DNA of 39,689 bases from contig DHHV01000082.1 in NCBI GenBank assembly GCA_002403455.1, forward strand, positions 1-39,689, given 5' to 3'. The number at the start of each line of letters is the position of its first letter. Positions within the stretch are counted from its first letter, which is position 1. This document shows positions 16,369-25,866 of the stretch, piece by piece. The translations under genes were made by a program, and so were the position numbers. The notes beneath the pieces were generated by a model. That model did not search any database. It saw only the letters and a program-made list of their open reading frames with translations, and was not told the DNA's origin. Source of the stretch: Hyphomonadaceae bacterium UBA4763. GTDB taxonomy: Bacteria > Pseudomonadota > Alphaproteobacteria > Caulobacterales > Aquidulcibacteraceae.

Positions 16369-17498
16369 AATCGAAGAATTGGATCCCCGTTAAAGGCGCA
16401 CAAGGGGAGTATTCGCGTCAGGCCCATGCCGATTTACCGCAAGGAACTTTCGAGCGGGAAGTTTCCAAAGAAGGTTTCTTTGGCCCGGCCGCCTTTCTCT
16501 ACCATCCACGTCCGCCCACCGGCTGGAGCGATTTTGAAGGCCCCTTGCGCCCCCGCGCCTTTGACCTCAACGGGTTGAACGCCGCGCCGACGAGCCTGTG
16601 GGACGCGCCGATCGTGCTCCACAATGCGGCGACGCAAATCCGGTTCTGGAAATTGGCCGAACCAATGCAAGATCTTTGCCGCAATGGCGATGGCGATCAA
16701 TTATTGTTCGTCCATAGCGGCTCTGGCGATTTATTCTGCGATTATGGACATTTATTGATCGAGCCTGGTGATTATATTTATTTGCCGCGCGGCACGATGT
16801 GGAAGATTGCGCCCGAGGCGCCGATGGCGCTCCTCACGATCGAGGCGACCAACACTCATTTCACCTGGCCAGATCGCGGGCCCCTCGGGCCGCACGCTTT
16901 TATCGATCCGGCCATGTTGGAAACGCCGCATTTTGACGATGTATTCCTGAATTTTCAGGCGGAAGATCGCCCGGCGCGCGTGTTGATCAAGAAGCGAAAC
17001 GCCGTCTCAATCGCGCATTTTGCGCATAATCCGCTCGATGCCCGCGGCTGGCATGGCGATCTCGCCCCTGTGCGGCTAAATGTCCGTGACCTGCGCCCGG
17101 TGATCAGTCATCGCTATCATTTGCCGCCGTCGGCGCACACGACCTTTCTGTCGGATCGTTTTGTGGTCTGCACCTTTGCGCCGCGCCCGTTTGAAACCGA
17201 TCCTGGCGCAATCAAAGTGCCATTTTTCCACAATAATGATGATTACGACGAAGTATTATTCTATCACGCCGGCGATTTTTTCAGTCGCGACAACATCAAA
17301 GCCGGCATGATGACGTTTCACCCCTCAGGATTTACGCACGGCCCGCATCCCAAAGCGCTCGCCAAAATGTTCGTGCAGACGAAACCAGCGACAGATGAAT
17401 ATGCGGTGATGATCGACACGCGCGATCCGCTCGAGATCGGCGCGGATGCGGCAAATGTTGAAAACCAGGATTATGTCCATTCCTGGAAGCCAAAATAA
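16365..17498 (+). CDS. hmgA: Homogentisate 1,2-dioxygenase family protein
   Basis: 377 residues of a cupin-fold dioxygenase. DQLLFVHSGSGDLFCDYGH and IEPGDYIYLPRGTMW form the N-terminal cupin. The C-terminal half has the metal region VPFFHNNDDYDEVLFYHAG (His near 289, Glu near 296, His near 301) and TFHPSGFTHGPHP (His near 319 and 325). It opens the homogentisate ring to maleylacetoacetate. It is clearly shorter than the classical 430-440 residue HmgA and represents the shorter bacterial branch. The role rests on family resemblance plus the ATGA overlap with hppD. A GC-rich hairpin follows the stop codon directly. Confidence 0.88.
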   Translation: MKSKNWIPVKGAQGEYSRQAHADLPQGTFEREVSKEGFFGPAAFLYHPRPPTGWSDFEGPLRPRAFDLNGLNAAPTSLWDAPIVLHNAATQIRFWKLAEPMQDLCRNGDGDQLLFVHSGSGDLFCDYGHLLIEPGDYIYLPRGTMWKIAPEAPMALLTIEATNTHFTWPDRGPLGPHAFIDPAMLETPHFDDVFLNFQAEDRPARVLIKKRNAVSIAHFAHNPLDARGWHGDLAPVRLNVRDLRPVISHRYHLPPSAHTTFLSDRFVVCTFAPRPFETDPGAIKVPFFHNNDDYDEVLFYHAGDFFSRDNIKAGMMTFHPSGFTHGPHPKALAKMFVQTKPATDEYAVMIDTRDPLEIGADAANVENQDYVHSWKPK

Positions 17499-17500
17499 AA

Positions 17501-17523
17501 CCGGCGGCGCGCGGCCGCCGGTC
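17501..17523. terminator. Bidirectional rho-independent terminator between hmgA and sodB
   Basis: A perfect 9 bp stem, ACCGGCGGC / GCCGCCGGT, encloses a 5 nt GCGCG loop. Read on the minus strand it is followed by TTTTATTTT, a good terminator for sodB. On the plus strand only CTTTCC follows, so it is weaker for hmgA. Confidence 0.8.
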
Positions 17524-17545
17524 TTTCCAACTGAAGGTACCTGAT

Positions 17546-18151
17546 TTAGGCCGCTTTGGCGAGATTGTCATTGGCAAAGCGCCAATTCACCAGATTATCC
17601 AAAAACGCCGAAATGAAATCTGGGCGTCGGTTCTGGAAGTCCAAATAATAGGCATGTTCCCACACGTCGAGCGTCAATAAAGCCGTCGCGCCGGGCTCGG
17701 TCAGAGGCGTTTCAGCATTTGGCGTCTTGCGCAGTTCCAGCTTGCCGCCTTTGATGACCAGCCAGGCCCAGCCCGAGCCAAATTGCGTGGCGCCGGCTTG
17801 CGCGAACGCGCTGCGAAACCCGTCATACGAGCCAAAATCGCGGTCGATCAGCGCGGCGACGTCGCCGTCGGGTTTACCGCCGCCACCTGGGGTCATCGAA
17901 TGCCAAAAGAAGGTATGATTCCAGACTTGCGCTGAATTGTTGAAAATGCCGGTTTTGCTGGCGTCCAAGGCGGAAGCCTTGATTACTTTTTCCAGCGGGG
18001 CATCCGCCCAATCATGACCTTCCAGCAATTTATTTAAGTTGGTGACATAAGCCTGATGATGCTTGCCATAATGGAAATCAAAGGTTTGCTCGGAGATCAG
18101 CGGCGCCAGCGCGTTGCGCGCATAAGGGAGCTCAGGAAGCGAAAAAGCCAT
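17546..18151 (-). CDS. sodB: Superoxide dismutase, Fe/Mn family
   Basis: 201 residues, full length. Metal ligands are His27 (FHYGKHH), His79 (WNHTFFWH), and Asp162 and His166 (DVWEHAYYLDFQNRR). The run AQVWNHTFFWHSM and its overall pattern point to the iron-type enzyme, although metal choice cannot be fixed from sequence alone. It dismutates superoxide in the cytoplasm; no signal peptide is seen. The start at 18151 has GAGG upstream. Only 35 bp separate it from the divergent gene at 18187, so its promoter must overlap that gene's coding region or leader. Confidence 0.97.
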   Translation of the reverse strand: MAFSLPELPYARNALAPLISEQTFDFHYGKHHQAYVTNLNKLLEGHDWADAPLEKVIKASALDASKTGIFNNSAQVWNHTFFWHSMTPGGGGKPDGDVAALIDRDFGSYDGFRSAFAQAGATQFGSGWAWLVIKGGKLELRKTPNAETPLTEPGATALLTLDVWEHAYYLDFQNRRPDFISAFLDNLVNWRFANDNLAKAA

Positions 18152-18186
18152 GTTATCCTCGTTTGCTGACGGGTAAGGGTGCTGAC

Positions 18187-18852
18187 ATGGCGCGCTTTGC
18201 CGAAAAATCCAAGGCGAAACCGGCGCAAGCGGCGCTTGGCGCGGTCGATCGCTTGCGTTTTTTGGCGACGCAATTGGCCGATCCGGGAGATCGAGAAGCG
18301 TTGGCCGCTCTGTTCATGTTGGAATGGGAATTGGCGCGTGCGGGCTTGCGCAACCAAGAGCCGCTGTTGACCGCAATGCGGTTTCAATGGTGGCGCGAGG
18401 CGATCGAAGAATTGCCGACCAGATTTCGGGCCCCTTTTCTTGGCGGGATTGATCAACCATTTGGGAATCAGGGTAAAGCGTTTTTGCTCACCTTGGTTGA
18501 CGCCTATGAAGACTGGGCCGACCCCCAGTCAAATACGGAGGCGGCGTTAGAGGCGTGCGCTGCGGCGGCAGGGGCCCTTCATGCGCATTTATGGGGCGAA
18601 AAGCCCGCTTTTGACGCGTTGCAAGCGGCTTTTTCGGCGCATTTGGCGTGCAGATCGGCGCGCGGAACCGCATTTTTCAGCGAAAATACGCGCCAAAACC
18701 TGCTGGTTAACGCGAAAAAAGCCGCCAATAAGGCGCCAAAAGCGGCGTTTCCGAGCCTTGTTATGCTCGCCGGACTGACAAAAAACGGCGCCATGCCCGC
18801 CTTTAAGCTGGGTTTTCGCGTCGGCTTGGCGGGATTATTCGGCCGCTTGTGA
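18187..18852 (+). CDS. Squalene/phytoene synthase-like protein (NDUFAF6-like branch)
   Basis: 221 residues. MRFQWWREAIEEL near the first third and VDAYEDWADP in the middle match the alphaproteobacterial branch of the squalene/phytoene synthase family related to the mitochondrial complex I assembly factor NDUFAF6. The Asp-rich DxxxD prenyl-diphosphate motifs of true synthases are not visible, so enzymatic prenyl condensation is unlikely; an assembly-factor role is an inference from the eukaryotic relative. Length is below the usual 260-290 residues. ATG at 18187 is chosen because AAGGG precedes it; a TTG at 18163 is possible. The 3' end overlaps trmFO by 18 bp in convergent orientation. Confidence 0.75.
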   Translation: MARFAEKSKAKPAQAALGAVDRLRFLATQLADPGDREALAALFMLEWELARAGLRNQEPLLTAMRFQWWREAIEELPTRFRAPFLGGIDQPFGNQGKAFLLTLVDAYEDWADPQSNTEAALEACAAAAGALHAHLWGEKPAFDALQAAFSAHLACRSARGTAFFSENTRQNLLVNAKKAANKAPKAAFPSLVMLAGLTKNGAMPAFKLGFRVGLAGLFGRL

Positions 18853-20259
18853 GGCGAATTGGGCGTTTTGGGCGGCGCGCCAGCGCGCCAAATCGGCCAA
18901 AGCGCGCTCCGCCATCGCTTTTTTCTTGGCGCGGCCACGCTCGACGCCCTTTAGTTTTTTACCGTTTGCGTCCTTTTCGGGCGCATCAAGCTCCGGAAAC
19001 AAGCCAAAATTGACATTCATGGGCTGAAAGGCGCTGCGCTCGCCGCTCACATGACCGCCAGTGACGTGAAATAAAACTGCGCCAAGCGCCGTTGTCGGCG
19101 GGACTTGCGTCAAGCCGAGGCCCAAAACCTCGCGCGCCGCGAAGGTTCCGGCCAATAATCCCATGGCGGCGGACTCAATATAGCCCTCGACACCAGTGAT
19201 TTGGCCGGCAAACCGCAAGTACGGCGCGGATTTCAAGCGCAAGAATCGGTCTAACAGCTTCGGTGAGTTGATAAAAACATTGCGGTGAATGCCGCCCAGA
19301 CGGGCGAATTGCGCGTTTTCGAGACCGGGGATCAGACGAAAAACATCGCTCTGCGCGCCATATTTGAGCTTTGTTTGGAAGCCGACCATGTTCCACAAAG
19401 CGCCGATCGCGTTGTCTTGGCGCAATTGCACGACGGCGTAAGGGCTTTTGCCGCTGCGTGGATCGGTCAGTCCAACCGGTTTCATTGGGCCAAACCGCAA
19501 GGTTTCGCGGCCGCGCTCGGCCATCACTTCAATCGGCAGGCAGCCTTCGAAATAGGGCGTGTCTTTCTCCCAAGACTTGAATTCTGTCTTTTCGCCCGCC
19601 AATAGCGCGTCGATAAAGGCGTAATATTGCTCTTTATCCAAAGGGCAATTGATATAGGCCGCTTTATCCCCCCCGGGCCCTTCTTTATCGTAGCGCGATT
19701 GCATCCAGGCGATCGAAAAGTCGATCGAGTCTTTGAAAACGATCGGCGCAATTGCGTCAAAGAACGCCAATTCCTCTTCGCCGGTATGGTCTTTTATCGC
19801 CGCCGCCAAAGGCGCGGCCGTCAGCGGGCCCGTGGCGATAATGGTCGGCCCCCAATGGGGCGGCGGCAGGGTCTCGATGCGTTCTTCGATAACCGTGATG
19901 AATGGATGGGCGCGCAATTGCGCCGTCACGCGCTGCGAAAATTCGTCGCGATCGACCGCTAAAGCGGCGCCGGCCGGCACTTGCGCGGCGTCTGCGCAGC
20001 TCATCACCAAGGAGCCCAAAGACCGCATCTCGGCGTGCAGCAAGCCGACCGCGTTATAGGCCCAATCATCGGATCGAAATGAATTGGAGCACACCAATTC
20101 AGCAAAGCCGCCGGTTTTGTGGGCGGGCGTCAGCTCTTTGGGCCGCATTTCGTGCAAAATGACGGGAACGCCACGATTGGCCAAGGTCCAGGCGGCTTCT
20201 GATCCGGCAAGACCGGCGCCGACGACGTGAACAGGGGAAATAGGCGAAAAAGCGGGCAC
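18835..20259 (-). CDS. trmFO: Methylenetetrahydrofolate-tRNA-(uracil-5-)-methyltransferase
   Basis: 474 residues from GTG at 20259 (PAFSPISPVHVVGAGLAG), with GAGAGGAA upstream. The N-terminal FAD motif is VVGAGLAGSEAAW. LVCSNSFRSDD and YINCPLDKEQYYAF carry the conserved cysteines of the family, and PYLRFAGQITGVEGYIESAA and the C-terminal ALGAVLFHVTGGH are typical of TrmFO/Gid proteins. It makes m5U54 in the tRNA T-loop using methylenetetrahydrofolate and FADH2. An in-frame ATG at 20334 would give 499 residues, but the extra part shows no family resemblance. Longer upstream reading into the divergent gene is an antisense shadow. Confidence 0.96.
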   Translation of the reverse strand: MPAFSPISPVHVVGAGLAGSEAAWTLANRGVPVILHEMRPKELTPAHKTGGFAELVCSNSFRSDDWAYNAVGLLHAEMRSLGSLVMSCADAAQVPAGAALAVDRDEFSQRVTAQLRAHPFITVIEERIETLPPPHWGPTIIATGPLTAAPLAAAIKDHTGEEELAFFDAIAPIVFKDSIDFSIAWMQSRYDKEGPGGDKAAYINCPLDKEQYYAFIDALLAGEKTEFKSWEKDTPYFEGCLPIEVMAERGRETLRFGPMKPVGLTDPRSGKSPYAVVQLRQDNAIGALWNMVGFQTKLKYGAQSDVFRLIPGLENAQFARLGGIHRNVFINSPKLLDRFLRLKSAPYLRFAGQITGVEGYIESAAMGLLAGTFAAREVLGLGLTQVPPTTALGAVLFHVTGGHVSGERSAFQPMNVNFGLFPELDAPEKDANGKKLKGVERGRAKKKAMAERALADLARWRAAQNAQFASQAAE

Positions 20260-20367
20260 GAGCGGGAATTTCCTCTCAACTTTCGGCGGTTTACCGACGG
20301 CAGCGATTGCATTATCGCCGCAGGCTTCGCACATCCAGGACGTCAAACGTCCCAAAAGGAGTAGCGC

Positions 20368-21141
20368 GTGGCGCATGTTCCCATCGTAAAGACGGCGGTG
20401 CAAGCCTGGAGTTTCAGCTTCAGCGGCATTGCGCGCTGGCTGCCGGCGGCCATTGTGATGTTCGTGGCGTCGGTGGGCGGCACGCTGATCCAGCGCGCGA
20501 TGTCGGCGGGACCGACGCAAGCCCTGGCCATCGTTCCGAATTTGATCGCTGCTTTTATTGAAATCGTCGCTTTTGCGGCGATGATCCGTTTGGGGCAAGA
20601 CTGGGTCACAGATCGGCAAGGAACACTGAATGATCGCGTGGTGAAATTTGTGGTGGGGCCGGCCGAATTTTCTTTGTTTGGCTTGACGATGCTTGGCCAA
20701 TTTGCCGGTTTGCTGGGATTATCGGCGATCGTGTCGTTTGGCGCGGTGTTGGGCGGCGGCGGGCAATTGGCGCTGATGATGCTGGCGCTGGTGGCGGCTT
20801 TGTGGTTGATCGCGCGGGTCTCGCTGGCGGCGCCCGAGGCGGTTTCAGGTCATCGTTTGTCTTTGCGGCGGGTTTGGGCGTACAGCCAAGGCGAGGCCTG
20901 GCGCATTGTTTTGGCTTTATTGTTGACCTTGGCGCCGTTCCTGGCGATGGCTTTGGTGGTGACGACGGATTTAGCCGGACGCATGACCAATGCCGGCGTC
21001 AACGCCAATGACGTCTCGGCGGTCGCGACTTTTATTTCGGGCGCGCTTGGGCATGCGCTGGCGGTGTCGGGCGTGCAGACGATCGCGATGCCGGCTCTGG
21101 CGGCGGCTTTGGCGTTCTTGCATCGCGGATTGCGGCAGTAG
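20368..21141 (+). CDS. Polytopic membrane protein of unknown function
   Basis: 257 residues with about six hydrophobic segments (near 20-45, 55-78, 100-120, 125-150, 180-205 and 225-250) and few charges. It is an inner-membrane protein. It resembles the loosely defined membrane-domain proteins annotated as DUF or GDPD-like membrane domains, but I cannot assign a family. The GTG start at 20368 is secure because AGGAG sits at 20357-20361. It is divergent from trmFO and convergent with uvrA, which ends 9 bp away, so it appears to be a single-gene unit. Confidence 0.8.
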   Translation: MAHVPIVKTAVQAWSFSFSGIARWLPAAIVMFVASVGGTLIQRAMSAGPTQALAIVPNLIAAFIEIVAFAAMIRLGQDWVTDRQGTLNDRVVKFVVGPAEFSLFGLTMLGQFAGLLGLSAIVSFGAVLGGGGQLALMMLALVAALWLIARVSLAAPEAVSGHRLSLRRVWAYSQGEAWRIVLALLLTLAPFLAMALVVTTDLAGRMTNAGVNANDVSAVATFISGALGHALAVSGVQTIAMPALAAALAFLHRGLRQ

Positions 21142-21150
21142 ATCGAACTC

Positions 21151-24039
<2,889 letters not shown>

Positions 24040-24135
24040 GAAAAAGGGTCAATCTGATTTTAACGCAGCGCGCAACTGGCGTGACAGGCCTGCGTCGGGT
24101 AAAGCTTGGCAGGGAAGGTAAGCGGGAGGCGCCGG

Positions 24136-24627
24136 ATGAAAAGACGCGCATGGGGAACAATCATCGCGCTGGCGGCGTTGGCGGGCTGCGTCAGCTCGGC
24201 GCCGGATGGCGGGGCAGGGCAGCGGCCAGCGCCGGATGGCGACTTGTTGGGCGGGCCGACGTCGAGGCCGAGCGCGCCCGCGCCGGCGCCAAAACCGGTT
24301 CCGTTCGGCTATCCGGCCGAAACGGCAAGCGCGGCCAATCGCTTTGCGCTTACCGCGACGGCGGAAGGGTTTAGCTTGAGCCCGATTGCCGCTGGCGCGG
24401 GGCTTGCCCCGGCGCGGGCCGCCGATCCGCTGGCCGGTGGGCCCAAACGCCCGGAAGTGCGCCGCGGCGAGTGGGAAGAGGCGGCGCGCAAAGCGCTGCC
24501 CGAGGGCTGCGCGATCGTCTCGGTGAGCCCGCAAAGCGGCGGGGCGGCGGTCGTCAAAATCGATTGCAGCGCGCGCGCCGACGGCCAAGGCCCGCGCCCG
24601 GTCCCGCCCAGCAAGGCTGGGTCGTAG
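24136..24627 (+). CDS. Putative lipoprotein
   Basis: 163 residues. MKRRAWGTIIALAALAGC is a signal peptide with an LAGC lipobox, so lipidation at Cys18 is expected. A proline/alanine-rich linker (about 25-65) follows, then a compact domain to about 150 with two cysteines (EGCAIVSVS and KIDCSAR) that could form a disulfide. No known family is recognised. ATG at 24136 is chosen because GGGAGG is at 24124-24129 and the signal peptide begins there; a longer in-frame start at 24106 would bury the signal. It lies between the divergent uvrA and the downstream ssb. Confidence 0.75.
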   Translation: MKRRAWGTIIALAALAGCVSSAPDGGAGQRPAPDGDLLGGPTSRPSAPAPAPKPVPFGYPAETASAANRFALTATAEGFSLSPIAAGAGLAPARAADPLAGGPKRPEVRRGEWEEAARKALPEGCAIVSVSPQSGGAAVVKIDCSARADGQGPRPVPPSKAGS

Positions 24628-24645
24628 GCGCGATCAGGGATTGAC

Positions 24646-24660
24646 GTTCTGATTTTGTTT
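24646..24660. promoter_or_regulatory. Candidate LexA (SOS) box upstream of ssb
   Basis: GTTC-N7-GTTT matches the alphaproteobacterial LexA consensus GTTC-N7-GTTC with one mismatch. It overlaps the proposed ssb -35 element, the expected position for repression. Confidence 0.5.
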
Positions 24661-24683
24661 GGCTCAAAAGCCAGAAATATAGT
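24655..24683 (+). promoter_or_regulatory. Candidate sigma-70-type promoter of ssb
   Basis: -35 TTGTTT (24655-24660) and -10 TATAGT (24678-24683) are separated by 17 bp, about 55 bp before the ssb start. The -35 element lies inside the LexA-like box. Confidence 0.45.
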
Positions 24684-24738
24684 TGATTTGGCGAAGGGCG
24701 CGGCGGCGCCGTTCGCTTGAACGTGAAGGGGCCCCGCT

Positions 24739-25212
24739 ATGGCCGGCAGCATCAACAAGGTTATTCTGGTTGGCAATCTGGGCAAAGACCCGGAAGTGCG
24801 ACGCATGCAATCGGGCGATCCGGTGGTCAATTTGCGGATTGCGACCAGTGAAACCTGGCGCGACAAGCAATCGGGCGAAAAGCGCGAAAAGACCGAATGG
24901 CATAGCGTGGTGATTTTCAATGACGGGCTGGCGAAAGTCGCCGAAAATTACCTGCGCAAGGGCTCGAAGGTCTATATCGAAGGCCAATTGCAGACCCGCA
25001 AATGGACCGACCAAAGCGGGCAGGAAAAATACACGACCGAGATCGTGCTGCAGAAATATCGCGGCGAGTTGACCTTGCTCGATGCGCGCGGCGGCGGCGG
25101 CGGCGGAGAGGGGCCCGGCATGGCCGAGGACCGCTTTGGGCCGGCGCGCAGCATGAGCAGCGGGCCGAAAGAGGATTTTTCGGCCGATCTCGATGACGAC
25201 ATTCCGTTTTGA
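24739..25212 (+). CDS. ssb: Single-stranded DNA-binding protein
   Basis: 157 residues. The OB fold (about 1-110) starts SINKVILVGNLGKDPEVR and contains TEWHSVVIFNDGLAKVAENYL and KGSKVYIEGQLQTRKW. A glycine-rich linker (GGGGGGEG) and the acidic tip DLDDDIPF follow, the latter being the docking site for partner repair and replication proteins. It coats single-stranded DNA during replication, recombination and repair. The start follows AAGGGG. The uvrA-ssb proximity is classic, and the LexA-like box upstream suggests SOS control. Confidence 0.98.
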   Translation: MAGSINKVILVGNLGKDPEVRRMQSGDPVVNLRIATSETWRDKQSGEKREKTEWHSVVIFNDGLAKVAENYLRKGSKVYIEGQLQTRKWTDQSGQEKYTTEIVLQKYRGELTLLDARGGGGGGEGPGMAEDRFGPARSMSSGPKEDFSADLDDDIPF

Positions 25213-25221
25213 GCTGGCGCT

Positions 25222-25308
25222 TTATGCGGCGAATGGGAAATGTTCGAGCGCGGTGAGCGCGTTGCGCAAGCCGGCGCCGGCTTGGCCGAAAGAGATGGCG
25301 TGAATGGA
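25222..25308 (-). pseudogene. Possible remnant of a gene 3' end
   Basis: On the minus strand 28 codons ending in TAA read as plausible protein (AISFGQAGAGLRNALTAL, then EHFPFAA) with codon use like the neighbourhood, but there is no start codon and a TGA lies just upstream. It may be the C-terminal end of a gene cut off by the rearrangement that brought in the adjacent repeat and exporter. The segment also contains an 18 bp perfect palindrome, CAAGCCGGCGCCGGCTTG (25267-25284). It could equally be chance. Confidence 0.25.
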
Positions 25309-25339
25309 TCAATCGGGCAAGCGAGCGATAGGCGCGGCG

Positions 25340-25503
25340 CTCGTGGGGCGATTCTGAAATTCGCCCTATAATTGTGGCACGCTCTGAGCGAATTTAAGAA
25401 TCAAAGCCACACTAGAAATCAATAAGTTATCGTGTCCTTTTGAACCAGACGTTCTCTAAAAGCTTGACCCAATTATCCGACGAACGTCTGGTTCAGGACA
25501 CTA
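25340..25503. repeat. Twin-hairpin repeat, copy 2
   Basis: Hairpin 1: outer arms CTCGTGGGGC (25340-25349) and GCCACACTAG (25406-25415), 8 of 10 paired; inner arms GATTCTGAAATTCGC (25350-25364) and 25388-25402, 14 of 15 paired; a 23 nt loop; an AAA bulge (25403-25405) on the right arm. Hairpin 2: outer GTGTCC (25432-25437) and GGACAC (25496-25501); inner TGAACCAGACGTTC (25441-25454), exactly complementary to 25482-25495; a 27 nt loop; a TTT bulge (25438-25440) on the left arm. The 14 nt linker 25416-25429 resembles that of copy 1. It lies between ssb and the small ORFs preceding the exporter gene. Confidence 0.88.
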
Positions 25504-25527
25504 GGAGGACGGAGAGGTATCAAGTCG

Positions 25528-25674
25528 ATGGCGTCACTCGATCTTGATGGATCGTGTGATGCTATCGCAAACACTTCGTGTGATGCTGTCGGAAACGTGG
25601 AGAAAAGACATGAGGAAGTGGTCAAGAGAATTCACTATAAAAATGGTGATTATATTTGTTTCCGTATTTATTAG
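25528..25674 (+). CDS. Possible 48-residue peptide with internal repeat
   Basis: An ATG at 25528, 10 nt after GGAGAGG, opens a 48-codon frame ending in TAG. The product contains an 8-residue repeat, SCDAIANT / SCDAVGNV, then a charged middle and YKNGDYICFRIY at the C-terminus. It has three cysteines and no double-glycine leader, so it is not an obvious C39-exporter substrate. It overlaps the small membrane-protein frame out of phase, and only one of the two may be real. Confidence 0.25.
   Translation: MASLDLDGSCDAIANTSCDAVGNVEKRHEEVVKRIHYKNGDYICFRIY
25552..25599 (+). repeat. Two tandem 24 bp repeats
   Basis: Units 25552-25575 and 25576-25599 share 19 of 24 bases, including an identical first 12 (TCGTGTGATGCT). 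The period is a multiple of three, so it gives 8-residue repeats in any open frame. Confidence 0.75.
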
Positions 25675-25837
25675 TCTTAATTTGTATTCACCAGGTCGGT
25701 TGAACGGCATAGCCCATTTAGGAAGTCTATTGTTTAGTGGTGTCATTTCGGGCGCTATCGCACTTATTTTAAGTCGACTTATTGGGGTCGGGCGATTTGC
25801 TTCGCGAAAGAATTCGAATATTGAAGATGAAGCATAA
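25610..25837 (+). CDS. Small two-helix membrane protein upstream of the exporter
   Basis: 75 residues from ATG at 25610, which has GGAG 7 nt upstream. Two hydrophobic segments (about 9-26 and 36-58) are flanked by basic residues and followed by a polar tail, GRFASRKNSNIEDEA. The DNA is markedly more A/T-rich than the rest of the window, which suggests recent acquisition. The stop is 29 bp before the C39 ABC exporter start on the same strand, so co-transcription is likely. An immunity or accessory role is possible by analogy with bacteriocin operons, but no family is recognised. Upstream in-frame ATGs at 25544 and 25547 would add 22 residues encoded by the tandem repeats. Confidence 0.5.
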   Translation: MRKWSREFTIKMVIIFVSVFISLNLYSPGRLNGIAHLGSLLFSGVISGAIALILSRLIGVGRFASRKNSNIEDEA

Positions 25838-25866
25838 ATTGTATTTCAATTTGGGCTAGGGGTTAT

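Noticed and set aside
20260..20700. Upstream in-frame extension of trmFO
   Set aside because: The extension runs antisense into a gene with a perfect ribosome site and shows no TrmFO similarity; GTG at 20259 gives the expected length.
24711..24722. GTTC-N4-GAAC inverted repeat close to the ssb start
   Set aside because: It resembles a Gram-positive type LexA half-site arrangement, but the better alphaproteobacterial box is at 24646 and overlaps the promoter; probably chance.
25365..25387. Perfect TATAAT in the loop of the first hairpin of repeat copy 2
   Set aside because: No -35-like hexamer lies at 16-18 bp, and the other hairpin loops lack the motif, so a promoter is not supported.
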